A stretch of 64,000 nt of DNA from FEN-1139 sp964396375 (GTDB taxonomy: Bacteria > Myxococcota_A > Polyangia > Polyangiales > Polyangiaceae). Made by a program: the position numbers and the translations under genes. The stretch covers positions 1 to 64,000 of the forward strand of contig CAYNEY010000030.1 of the NCBI GenBank assembly GCA_964396375.1, in the 5' to 3' direction. Below the pieces are notes generated by a model. It made no database searches and was not told the origin of the DNA. It saw nothing but the letters and a program-made list of their open reading frames with translations. Within the stretch, counting starts at the first letter, position 1. Each line of letters starts with the position of its first letter. Positions 52,777 through 61,033 of this stretch are shown piece by piece.

Positions 52777-54408
52777 TCACGCCTCCCCGCCGGCGCTGGT
52801 CCGAGACGAAACCGGTGCTTGTGATTCGGCGAGCGGCGACGAATTGTTCTCGAGCCCGCGCGCCCGGAGAGTCCCGGGCCTCGGCAGGCGAAGTCTCATC
52901 CGCGCCCCGCCGTACTCGCTCGAGCCCACCGAGATGGTGCCCCCATGCTCGACCACAATCTTCTTGGTGATGGCGAGCCCCAGGCCAGTTCCGCTGTCCT
53001 TGGTCGTCACGTACGGCTCGAAGACCCGGGTTCGCATCTCCTCTGGGATGCCCGGGCCGTTGTCGCTCACATCCAACACCCACCAGTCGTCGCTGGCAAA
53101 CAGACGGATCTGGACCCGCGCTTCCTTCTGCCCTGCTCCGGTCAACGCCTGAATCGCGTTCTTCACCAGGTTGATGATAGCCCGCTTCAAAAGCTGCGGA
53201 TCGACGTAGGCAAGCACAGGCTGCTCGGGAACGGAAAGCTCGAGGGTGATCGGCGAGCTGACCTCGGCCGGAGGCAGAGCGTTCTCCTCGGAGCTCAGCT
53301 CGGTGTCATCCAGAAGCTCGAAGCCTCGCCTGCGGCTAAGCAGATACTCGCGAAGATCGAGTAGCACCAGCTCTGGCTCGGGCATCCGGGCGAAGCCCGA
53401 GAACTCCGAGACCAAACGGCGCAAGGTCTCCACCTCGTCCTCGACGATGTTTCGGGTCTCGCTCACCAGACGTGCGAAAGCCGGGATGTCCTCCGGGCAA
53501 CGCTCATGAACCTCCTGCACTGCGAGCAGAATCGGCGTCAGCGGGTTCTTGATCTCGTGAGCGAGACGCCGTGCCATCTCCTGCCAGGCCCCGATCCGTT
53601 GCAGGTATTCGATGCGAGCCCGGCTGTTCTCGATCTCTTCCACCATACGGTTGAAGGCCCGCGCCAAATCGCCGATTTCGTCTTGACCCCGCTCGGGCAC
53701 GCGCACCGTCAAATCGCCGGTGCCCATCCTCTCCAGGGCTGCCGCCAGCGACACCAGTTGAACGGTGGGACGACGCGCCAGAATCAGCCCAACCCCGATC
53801 GATAAGAGCACGGTGATCCCGAGCAGCGCGGCGAAAGCGAGCACATAGCTTCGCTCGTCACCCAGACGCCGCTGCTCCATCTGCTGATAGGCGTCGATGA
53901 AACGACTCATGCCTTCGAGCTCGTCGAGACGTCCCCGATCGGTCACGAAAAGGAGCCTGAGCATCGGCCCCTCGTCGCCCAGTGCCCGCTCGAGCTCGAG
54001 CTGCTTCTCCCGCGCCGGATCGACTGGAGCACCACGGCTGGCCTCGGCGAGCAGCCGACCCTGGTCCGACTCCACGCGGAGCGAGACCAGTCCTTGGTAG
54101 TCCGCGATGACGCGCAGAAGTTCTTCTGTCAGAACCTCCGGCTTGCCCAGTCGCGCCGCCCGGACCAGGGCCGGGCGCGTCGCGATCGCGTCCGCCGCGT
54201 GGCGCATCGCCGTCTTGATCGATTTAGCCAGCTCTTGATAAAGGCTCAGGCTCTGATCCAGCCGCGTGCCGATCTCCGGCATGTAGAAGCGCTCCGCGGT
54301 CTGCCGGACCATGCTGCGCGCGACCACCACTGCCACCAAGAGCGGCAGAATCGCGGTGGCAGCAATGGCCAAGGCGAGACGCCAACGGATACGGCTGGTC
54401 AAGACCAT
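52777..54408 (-). CDS. NtrY-like sensor histidine kinase
   Basis: This 543-residue inner-membrane kinase has TM1 (about 10-30), a periplasmic sensor region (about 35-190) and TM2 (about 190-212). HAMP (about 213-265) and HisKA follow, with H284 in RRLAHEIKNPLTPI, the NtrY-type H box. The HATPase part has NLVKNAIQAL, DNGPGI and GTGLGLAI. The C-terminal tail is disordered. NtrY relatives usually pair with NtrC-type sigma-54 activators, but none is adjacent, so the partner is unknown. Confidence 0.92.
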   Translation of the reverse strand: MVLTSRIRWRLALAIAATAILPLLVAVVVARSMVRQTAERFYMPEIGTRLDQSLSLYQELAKSIKTAMRHAADAIATRPALVRAARLGKPEVLTEELLRVIADYQGLVSLRVESDQGRLLAEASRGAPVDPAREKQLELERALGDEGPMLRLLFVTDRGRLDELEGMSRFIDAYQQMEQRRLGDERSYVLAFAALLGITVLLSIGVGLILARRPTVQLVSLAAALERMGTGDLTVRVPERGQDEIGDLARAFNRMVEEIENSRARIEYLQRIGAWQEMARRLAHEIKNPLTPILLAVQEVHERCPEDIPAFARLVSETRNIVEDEVETLRRLVSEFSGFARMPEPELVLLDLREYLLSRRRGFELLDDTELSSEENALPPAEVSSPITLELSVPEQPVLAYVDPQLLKRAIINLVKNAIQALTGAGQKEARVQIRLFASDDWWVLDVSDNGPGIPEEMRTRVFEPYVTTKDSGTGLGLAITKKIVVEHGGTISVGSSEYGGARMRLRLPRPGTLRARGLENNSSPLAESQAPVSSRTSAGGEA

Positions 54409-54513
54409 GGGAGAACTGGGCTATGGTGCGTCGAGTCGAGGGTCGGCGTCAAACTCGAGCCTCACCTTCGCCTCCCCTTGAATCTGAAGGAGCCTCAGGT
54501 AAGGCTTTCACGC

Positions 54514-55842
54514 ATGCAGCCCGTTTCTGATATCGTGACCGATCTGCTCGCCTTTCTCGACGCCTCACCCAGCCCGAGCCACGCGCGGCGCGAGGTCGAG
54601 CAACGGCTGCGGGCCAGAAACTACACGGCCCTCGACGAGCGCGAGCACTGGGAGGGCCGCCCGGGCCACCGGGGCTACGTGGTGCGGGCAGGTAAGAGCC
54701 TGGTCGCCTTCGAGCTTGGCACCGTCCCGCCGGAAGAGGGTGGTTTTCTGATTGTGCTCGCGCACACGGACTCACCGAACCTGCGGCTCCGGCCACTCTT
54801 CGAGCGGCGCGCGGCGGGCGTCCTCCAGGCGGTGGTCGAGCCCTACGGCAGCCCCTTGTTCTCCACCTGGTTCGACCGCGGGCTTTGCCTTGCCGGGCAA
54901 GTGGTCACTAATCGCGGAGAGACGGTGCTGGTGCACTGGAACCGCCCGGTGGCCGTCGTCTCCTCGTTGGCCATCCATCTCCAACGGGATGTCAACAAGA
55001 CGGGCCTGGTCATCGACTCGGAGAAGGATCTCCGGCCGTTGCTCGGGCTCGCCTTGGAACCCTCGGGCGCTAGCTTGATGAGCCAGATCGCCCTCGCGGT
55101 CGGGCACACCCTCGAGCGCGAGATCGGCGTCGACGAACTCTCCGCCGCGGAACTTGGGTTCTTGGACGCGGCACGCGCCGAGTTGGTGGGTCTCGATTCC
55201 AGCCTGCTCTCCTCCGGTCGCATCGACAACTTGCTCTCCTGCCACGCCGCCCAGGCCGCATTTCTGGCTGAAAAGCCGCCGAGCCACGCCACTCGGGTGC
55301 TGGCCCTGCACGACCACGAGGAGGTTGGGAGCCGCTCCGCCAGCGGCGCAGCCTCGCCGTTTCTGCTGGATGTACTGGAGCGCCTGTGTTCCCTCTCAGC
55401 GAGCACAGATCCCCAGGCCCGACACCGCGCCTTCTCGCGTTCCTTTTTGCTGTCGGCGGACATGGCGCACGCGGTGCATCCAAACTTCGAGAACCGGCAC
55501 GAGGAGCAGCACCGACCGTTGCTCGGCCGAGGCCCGGTGTTGAAGACCAACAGCAACCAGGCCTACGCGACCGACCCCCAAGGCTCGGCAACCTTCCTCC
55601 GCGCCTGCCGTGCTGCGGGCTTCACTCCACAACACTTCGTGTCACGCAATGACGTGGCCTGCGGCTCCACCGTCGGCCCCATCACCACGGCCCGCACCGG
55701 GATCCGCGGCGTCGACGTGGGAAATCCGATGCTGGCCATGCACTCCTGCCGCGAACTGGCCGCCGTGGCCGACGTGGAGCCCTACCTTGCTGCGCTCACC
55801 GAGTGGTACAAGCTCGATGAGCTTTCGGTGCCCTGGGATTGA
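54514..55842 (+). CDS. M18-family aminopeptidase
   Basis: This 442-residue cytosolic zinc exopeptidase removes N-terminal residues from peptides, in the aspartyl-aminopeptidase class. Zinc and catalytic motifs are present: 'VLAHTDSPNLRLRP', 'ALHDHEEVGSRSASGA', 'LSADMAHAVHPNFENRH' and 'GNPMLAMHSCRE'. The length is normal for the family. The ATG at 54514 yields the canonical N-terminal helix ('DLLAFLDASPSPSHARREVE'). Confidence 0.95.
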   Translation: MQPVSDIVTDLLAFLDASPSPSHARREVEQRLRARNYTALDEREHWEGRPGHRGYVVRAGKSLVAFELGTVPPEEGGFLIVLAHTDSPNLRLRPLFERRAAGVLQAVVEPYGSPLFSTWFDRGLCLAGQVVTNRGETVLVHWNRPVAVVSSLAIHLQRDVNKTGLVIDSEKDLRPLLGLALEPSGASLMSQIALAVGHTLEREIGVDELSAAELGFLDAARAELVGLDSSLLSSGRIDNLLSCHAAQAAFLAEKPPSHATRVLALHDHEEVGSRSASGAASPFLLDVLERLCSLSASTDPQARHRAFSRSFLLSADMAHAVHPNFENRHEEQHRPLLGRGPVLKTNSNQAYATDPQGSATFLRACRAAGFTPQHFVSRNDVACGSTVGPITTARTGIRGVDVGNPMLAMHSCRELAAVADVEPYLAALTEWYKLDELSVPWD

Positions 55843-55864
55843 AGGCGCGGGCCGGTCTTGCCGC

Positions 55865-57007
55865 TCAGGGCACCTGAACCACCGTCACTTTGTCGCCTCG
55901 GATCTCCAGCACCTGCGGGGGATTCTTACCGTAGGCGCGGGACATCCCGACGTCGATGCGATAGACGCGCCCCTCACAGGCCTGGCTGATCCCACCCTTC
56001 TGAGGGGTGTGGCCGACCACCAGTCGCCGCGCCCCTACCCCAGTTAGCACCTGAGCCAGCGCCGCACAGTCCGGATCACTTACGAGCGAGCCGTAGGCGC
56101 GATTCCAGTGCGGGGCATCTTCGTCGAGTAGTACACGGGGCAGTTGGCCACCTTCACGCATCCACACAGAAAGCTCGCGGTTCATCCGCTCGAGCCCATA
56201 GCGAAGGTGGCTCGGCGTTACCCCACCGTGCACGAACAAGGTGTCTCCAACCGCCAAGATGAGCGGAAAGTCTGCCAGCATCAACGCATACAGTCCACCG
56301 GGTCGAAAGGCAGCGATACGGCCCTTGAGCGGCTCGGGAACGGTCATGTCCCCCAGCATCTCCCCCGCGAAGGGCTCGAAGGCACGCAGGCTCTTGTCTG
56401 ACACGTAGCGCATATCTCCCGAGACATTCATGATCTCGTGGTTCCCGGACAGCGCCCGGAGCAAACCTCCCGCCTTCTTCGCCAGCGAGGACAGACGGAC
56501 GATGTTGTCCAAAACTTCGCGATCCTGGTCCCCGCGATCGATGAGATCCCCGGTGAAAACAACCCCGAGTTTGTCCCCGATCCACAGCCCGCCCTCGTTG
56601 ATGGCCCGCACGCCGAGCAGGATGCGCCGTGTGGTGTCCCAATCGCCATGCACGTCCCCGATCGCGATCAAGCGCGCCGGAGCTTCTAGGCGAGCCAGCG
56701 GCTCGACCGAAGTGGCAGCCGGGGGGACCGACGTCGGCGCAGCGGCCTTCGATTCTGCGGCACTCGCGCGCGGCTGCGTCGCTTCTTGCCCGCCCTCGGC
56801 CCGCTTTTCTGGCTCGAGTCCGGTGGTTGCCTTCGCCTCCTGCACCGGCTCGGACTTCTGTCCAAGCTCGGTGGTGGAACGACAGGCCACCACCCCAACC
56901 AAGAGCAGGCCGAGCCAGGCGAAGAGCCGCAAGGATGACTCAGCCCGGAACCTCGCACAGGTGGATCTCGATGGTGGGACGACTTCCGGTACTCTCCGCG
57001 ATGGCAT
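55865..57007 (-). CDS. Exported PPP-family (Shewanella-like) phosphatase
   Basis: This protein of about 380 residues has a hydrophobic leader ending LLVGVVACRS (lipobox) and an Ala/Glu/Thr-rich tether. The phosphoesterase domain has GDVHGDWDTT, GDLIDRGDQDREV, SGNHEIMN, FVHGG and VGHTPQ. The GDxHG / GDxxDRG / GNHE triple is that of PPP-type phosphatases, closest to the Shewanella-like SLP group. It may dephosphorylate surface proteins; that is inference. The ATG at 57007 overlaps the RNase J gene by 68 bp. No better in-frame start exists except a TTG at 56932. Confidence 0.82.
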   Translation of the reverse strand: MPSRRVPEVVPPSRSTCARFRAESSLRLFAWLGLLLVGVVACRSTTELGQKSEPVQEAKATTGLEPEKRAEGGQEATQPRASAAESKAAAPTSVPPAATSVEPLARLEAPARLIAIGDVHGDWDTTRRILLGVRAINEGGLWIGDKLGVVFTGDLIDRGDQDREVLDNIVRLSSLAKKAGGLLRALSGNHEIMNVSGDMRYVSDKSLRAFEPFAGEMLGDMTVPEPLKGRIAAFRPGGLYALMLADFPLILAVGDTLFVHGGVTPSHLRYGLERMNRELSVWMREGGQLPRVLLDEDAPHWNRAYGSLVSDPDCAALAQVLTGVGARRLVVGHTPQKGGISQACEGRVYRIDVGMSRAYGKNPPQVLEIRGDKVTVVQVP

Positions 57008-58595
57008 GACGTAGCGCACGACGCACCTCCTCCTCGACTCCACGCCCGCGCTTGCGCGCGTGGGCTGCGGCGCGAGCTGCCGCAAGCGTTAGGCCTCTCA
57101 CCGAGAACTCGCCCTCGGACGCGCTTGGCACCCCACGCAGCGTGATGCTCGGGGGGACCACCAGCATGGACTTCGGATCCACCACCAGGGACACCAGCAC
57201 CACCCCGTGCCGCCCGAGCTCGCCCCGGCTGGAGAGCTCAGTCTCCCCGAGCGGCTGCCCGCCGAGATCGATGGCGATCCGCCCCGTGGGGAAGCTCAGA
57301 TCCCTTCGGAGTGAGTCTGCCAAGCGCAGGGACTCTCCGTTTTCTATCACCTGCACGCACGGAACCCCGAGCGAGCGCGCCAGCGCCGCGTGCTCGAGCA
57401 GATGTTGCAGGGTGCCGTGGATGGGCACGAGGTTCCGCGGGCGCACCAGCTCGATCATGTGCGCGAGTTCTTCACGACTGGCATGGCCACTCACGTGGAT
57501 CTCGGGATCGGTTGCGACCGTGACCACTCGCGCGCCCCGACGCAACAGATCACAGATCACCTCGCCCACGGGGCGCTCATTGCCGGGGATGGTCCTCGAC
57601 GAAAAGAACACCGAGTCCCCCGGCTCCACGTCGGCATACCGATGATCACCCTTGGCCAGCCGGTACAAGGCGGAGGCCCGCTCGGCTTGGGAGCCACCAG
57701 CCAAGATCAGCAGCTGGTGCGCGGGAACGTCGCGCAGGCGCTCGGCAGGCGCCACCAGATCACTCGGCCAACGCAGGATCCCGAGGGCGCGCCCCACCTC
57801 CACCTGATTCTCCAAGCTGCGACCCAACAACCCGAGGCGGCGCCCGCACCGATGGGCGATCTCCCCGAGCGCGCGGAGCCGGGGCAGATTGGAGGCGAAG
57901 AGCGCGACGAAGGCGCGCCCTGGGGCCGCGAGGATCGCCTCTTTGAGCGCCTCACTCACCCGCTTCTCCGAGGTGGAACGGACAGGCGTATGAACGTTGG
58001 TGCTGTCGCTCAGCAGAAGCTCTACCCCCTCCAGGCCCAGCTCGAGGAAACGCTCTTCCGAGGTGGGTTCGCCATCGAGCGGCTCCGGGTCGAAATCGAA
58101 GTCTCCGGTGTGCAGCACGGTGCCCTGCGCGGTGCGGATGGCGAGCGCCGTCGCGTCCACGATCGAGTGCGAGACATGGATCGGCTCGACCTCGAAGGGG
58201 CCGACCGAGAACCGCTGCCCTGCTCGGGTCTCGATCAGCTCCAGCCGCTCGACATTCAGCTCATGCTCAGCCAAGCGACGCTTCACCAGCGCGAGCGCGT
58301 GCCTGGGGCCGAAGATGGGCAGCGTGAACCGCCGGAGCAGGTAGGGGATAGCCCCAATGTGATCCTCGTGGCCATGAGTGAGCACCAGCCCTGAGAGCTG
58401 CCCTCGGCCACGCTCGAGATAGCGGAAGTCCGGCGTGATGACGTCGATCCCCCGATCGTCGATCGGAAAGGCGGTGCCACAATCGACCAGCAGGGTGCCC
58501 TCGGCCTGTTCCAGGGCCATGCAGTTCATGCCAATTTCCCCGAGGCCCCCGAGAGGGCAGATGCGGAGAGCCTGGGGGGAGAGCGTTGCGGCCAC
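56940..58595 (-). CDS. rnj: Ribonuclease J
   Basis: This 551-residue metallo-beta-lactamase/beta-CASP nuclease has 5'-3' exo- and endoribonuclease activity in RNA decay. It has 'PLGGLGEIGMNCM', 'LTHGHEDHIGAIPYL', 'HVSHSIVDATAL', 'LHTGDFDFDPEP' and the beta-CASP motif 'IHVSGHASREELAHMI' with 'PIHGT'. The length and C-terminal domain match the family. The start is GTG. The downstream phosphatase gene overlaps it. Confidence 0.95.
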   Translation of the reverse strand: MAATLSPQALRICPLGGLGEIGMNCMALEQAEGTLLVDCGTAFPIDDRGIDVITPDFRYLERGRGQLSGLVLTHGHEDHIGAIPYLLRRFTLPIFGPRHALALVKRRLAEHELNVERLELIETRAGQRFSVGPFEVEPIHVSHSIVDATALAIRTAQGTVLHTGDFDFDPEPLDGEPTSEERFLELGLEGVELLLSDSTNVHTPVRSTSEKRVSEALKEAILAAPGRAFVALFASNLPRLRALGEIAHRCGRRLGLLGRSLENQVEVGRALGILRWPSDLVAPAERLRDVPAHQLLILAGGSQAERASALYRLAKGDHRYADVEPGDSVFFSSRTIPGNERPVGEVICDLLRRGARVVTVATDPEIHVSGHASREELAHMIELVRPRNLVPIHGTLQHLLEHAALARSLGVPCVQVIENGESLRLADSLRRDLSFPTGRIAIDLGGQPLGETELSSRGELGRHGVVLVSLVVDPKSMLVVPPSITLRGVPSASEGEFSVRGLTLAAARAAAHARKRGRGVEEEVRRALRHAIAESTGSRPTIEIHLCEVPG

Positions 58596-58706
58596 GAGCC
58601 CGAAACCTCTAGCCGAGCCGAACCACCCGTGCCACTTGCGCCCACTGGGTGGGGAGGGAACGGGCCCATGTCCGGCATCCTTGCCGGCGAGACCACCCGA
58701 CGCGGC

Positions 58707-59399
58707 TCACCGAGCCAGCCACATTGCCGCGAGCAGGAGGAGCACGACCGCACCAGCGCCGAGGGTCACGCGGGTCCGGAACGACGGCCGAGGGGGGGCG
58801 GGACCGCCCCGCTCTTCGGGGCAAGACTCGACTCGCGGCGCTTCGAGCGCTGCCCGCCGCGGCGGCTTCATGCTCTCACCCGATGTCTGCGACGGACGAA
58901 CCCGGTCGGTAGCCTTCTTCTTGGCGCGCTTCGCGGCCCGCCCTTCTGTCACGCTCCGCTCGGACGGCTTGGTGGCCTTCGGTGGGTCGGTGGGCTTCGG
59001 CTGAACGGGCTTCGCCTCGACCTTCACCTCGCGCCGACTCTGCTTCTGCTCCCGACGCTTCTTCTCTGCGTGAGCGCGGCGCTGCCTCAGGAGCGTGCGG
59101 CGCTCCTTCTTGGTGAGCTTGCGCCGCCGCAGAGAGGTGCTGTCACCTTCGGTCGATTCCTCGAGCTGCCCTGGGAGTTCCGCGTCCCACCCCTCGTCGA
59201 TTTCGTCAGAAATGGGAGCCGGAGGCGCAACCGAGGGCTTCGTCAACACCGGACGCAGACTGAGCGGAGAGGCGACGACGGGTTCATCCCAACCCGCGTC
59301 CACCAGCTCGGCCTCATCCACACTGGCAGCCTTGGTGACGGGCAGAAGCTCCCATCCAGCATCCAGCGCAGAAGGATCAGGGTCTTTTTGGTCGTCCAT
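58707..59399 (-). CDS. Tail-anchored protein with DxGW motifs, unknown function
   Basis: This protein of about 230 residues uses the ATG at 59399 (a GTG at 59450 would add 17). The N-terminal half contains three similar acidic motifs: LDAGWELLPV, VDAGWDEPVV and IDEGWDAELP. A highly basic, helix-prone region (about 90-180) follows, then a single hydrophobic C-terminal helix (VTLGAGAVVLLLLAAMWLA), which suggests a tail anchor. The DxGW repeats look like short docking motifs. No enzyme signature or known family is recognised. Confidence 0.55.
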   Translation of the reverse strand: MDDQKDPDPSALDAGWELLPVTKAASVDEAELVDAGWDEPVVASPLSLRPVLTKPSVAPPAPISDEIDEGWDAELPGQLEESTEGDSTSLRRRKLTKKERRTLLRQRRAHAEKKRREQKQSRREVKVEAKPVQPKPTDPPKATKPSERSVTEGRAAKRAKKKATDRVRPSQTSGESMKPPRRAALEAPRVESCPEERGGPAPPRPSFRTRVTLGAGAVVLLLLAAMWLAR

Positions 59400-59514
59400 G
59401 ACAGCCGAAGAAGGGGCGCCTTTCGAGGGCGCACCATAGCCGACTTTCACAGCTTAGCACCCGTTTTCGCGGGATTGCCTCGACTCTGAGGCAAAACGGC
59501 CAACCCCGAGCATC

Positions 59515-60096
59515 TCAGTTCTTCACACGCGCGTAGTCCCCCGCCGCCTGCTCGATGACCGTTGCATCGCGGCTGGCCCGTTCGCTCTCCGAAAGCAGCT
59601 TGGCCGTGAACATGGTCATGCCCCAGATCCCGTTCTCGCGGCGCCGGAAGGCGTACCTGGTCCCAAGCATGGTGGTGACCGTCCCTCGCTCACCGCGCAC
59701 CTCGGTGCTCTTCACTCCGGACATATCGCGGCGCAGCTCCTTGACCCAGCCCTCTTGCCTCGCGTACAGAGCGAAGACATCCGCCCCATCGGGAGCGCTC
59801 GCGTACCGTCCGTACAGCTCGAGCAGCCTCTGCTTCTCGGGCTCCGGATAGTGGGCACGGACAAGCTCGACCGAGCGCCGGCGCATGTCACGGACGGTGT
59901 AGCAGGCGTGCTGCGCCGGGGTCTCGAGGTAGGGGAAGGCGAGCTTCGGGTCGTCGCGGATCACGGCTTTTACCACCCGCAGGTAGGCACCCTCCACGGT
60001 TTTGTCGCTCGGGTAGCGCAGCCAGGCCACCGCGAAGAAGCCGACCGGGACCGCGGCGATGGCACACAGAAGGATGAGGATGGTCTTCTTGCGCAC
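59515..60096 (-). CDS. Membrane-anchored protein of unknown function
   Basis: This 193-residue protein starts at the GTG at 60096, with a GTG at 60111 as alternative. One N-terminal transmembrane helix (ILILLCAIAAVPVGFFAVAW) is followed by an alpha+beta domain ('TVEGAYLRVVKAVIRDDPKL'). That domain resembles NTF2-like or DUF4878-type periplasmic folds in outline. No catalytic residues are evident. It is divergent from the GT2 gene. Confidence 0.55.
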   Translation of the reverse strand: MRKKTILILLCAIAAVPVGFFAVAWLRYPSDKTVEGAYLRVVKAVIRDDPKLAFPYLETPAQHACYTVRDMRRRSVELVRAHYPEPEKQRLLELYGRYASAPDGADVFALYARQEGWVKELRRDMSGVKSTEVRGERGTVTTMLGTRYAFRRRENGIWGMTMFTAKLLSESERASRDATVIEQAAGDYARVKN

Positions 60097-60253
60097 GCCC
60101 GACGCTACCACAAAACCTGCGACCCGTTCGCCCCCGGACGCCGCCCACGACGCGCCGCATGCTCTGCCTTGCCCATGGTCACAGCGGCGCGGGAACGCTC
60201 GGCTGCTTCGGCTCTGACCCCCGGGAACGGGCCCGTTTGATGAGCTCGCTTGC

Positions 60254-61033
60254 GTGACCACGCTACATCGGCTAGCTCCCGCCCCCGTGTGGCAAGGCTT
60301 TCGCATCGCCGTCATCGTCCCCTGTCATGACGAAGCGCGCCTCATTGCTCGCATGCTGCGGCGGGTTCCCGATTTCGTCGACCAAGTGATCGTGGTCGAC
60401 GACCACAGCCAGGATCAGACAGAAGCGGTGGTGCGTGCCCTCAACGAGCCCCGGCTGGTCTTGCTCTCCCACCCCGAGAATCGCGGGGTGGGCGCGGCCA
60501 TCGTCTCGGGGTACCGCGAGGCCCTGGCCCGAGACCACGACATCTTGGTGGTGATGGCCGGCGACGACCAGATGGATCCGAATGATCTCCCCGCGCTGCT
60601 CGCGCCCCTTTGCGAGGGGCGCGCCGATTACGTGAAAGGCAACCGCTTTGTTCACCCGAGCTTTCGGTCCATGCCGCTCTTGCGGCGCGTGGCCGGTCGT
60701 GTCTTGTCGTGGCTCACCCGTCGCCTCACCGGGCTCTCCGTGGACGACACCCAGTGCGGTTACACCGCGCTCTCGAAGAAGGCCGCCCTCGGGCTCGCCC
60801 TCGAGGACCTCTATCCGCGCTACGGCTACCCGAATGATCTCTTGGCGCTGCTCGGAAACGGGGGCCACCGCGTGACCGAGGTTCCGGTGCGTGCCGTCTA
60901 CGCTGACGAAAAGAGCGGGCTTCGCTGCTATCACCTGTTTCTCATCATCCAGGTGATGCTGGCGCGATGCTGGCGGTCGCGAAAAAACAGGGCTAAGCTC
61001 GGGCGCTGTGGAACCACTCCCGAGCAGTGTTGA
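60254..61033 (+). CDS. Glycosyltransferase family 2 (polyprenyl-phosphate or polysaccharide type)
   Basis: This 259-residue GT-A fold enzyme has 'FRIAVIVPCHDEARLIARML', 'VIVVDDHSQDQT', the metal-binding 'MAGDDQMDP', and 'YPNDLLALLGNGGHRVTEVP'. It has no extended membrane domain, so it resembles dolichyl- or undecaprenyl-phosphate sugar transferases. Donor and acceptor cannot be read. The start is GTG. Its 3' end overlaps the methyltransferase gene by 26 bp, so the two are cotranscribed. Confidence 0.88.
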   Translation: MTTLHRLAPAPVWQGFRIAVIVPCHDEARLIARMLRRVPDFVDQVIVVDDHSQDQTEAVVRALNEPRLVLLSHPENRGVGAAIVSGYREALARDHDILVVMAGDDQMDPNDLPALLAPLCEGRADYVKGNRFVHPSFRSMPLLRRVAGRVLSWLTRRLTGLSVDDTQCGYTALSKKAALGLALEDLYPRYGYPNDLLALLGNGGHRVTEVPVRAVYADEKSGLRCYHLFLIIQVMLARCWRSRKNRAKLGRCGTTPEQC

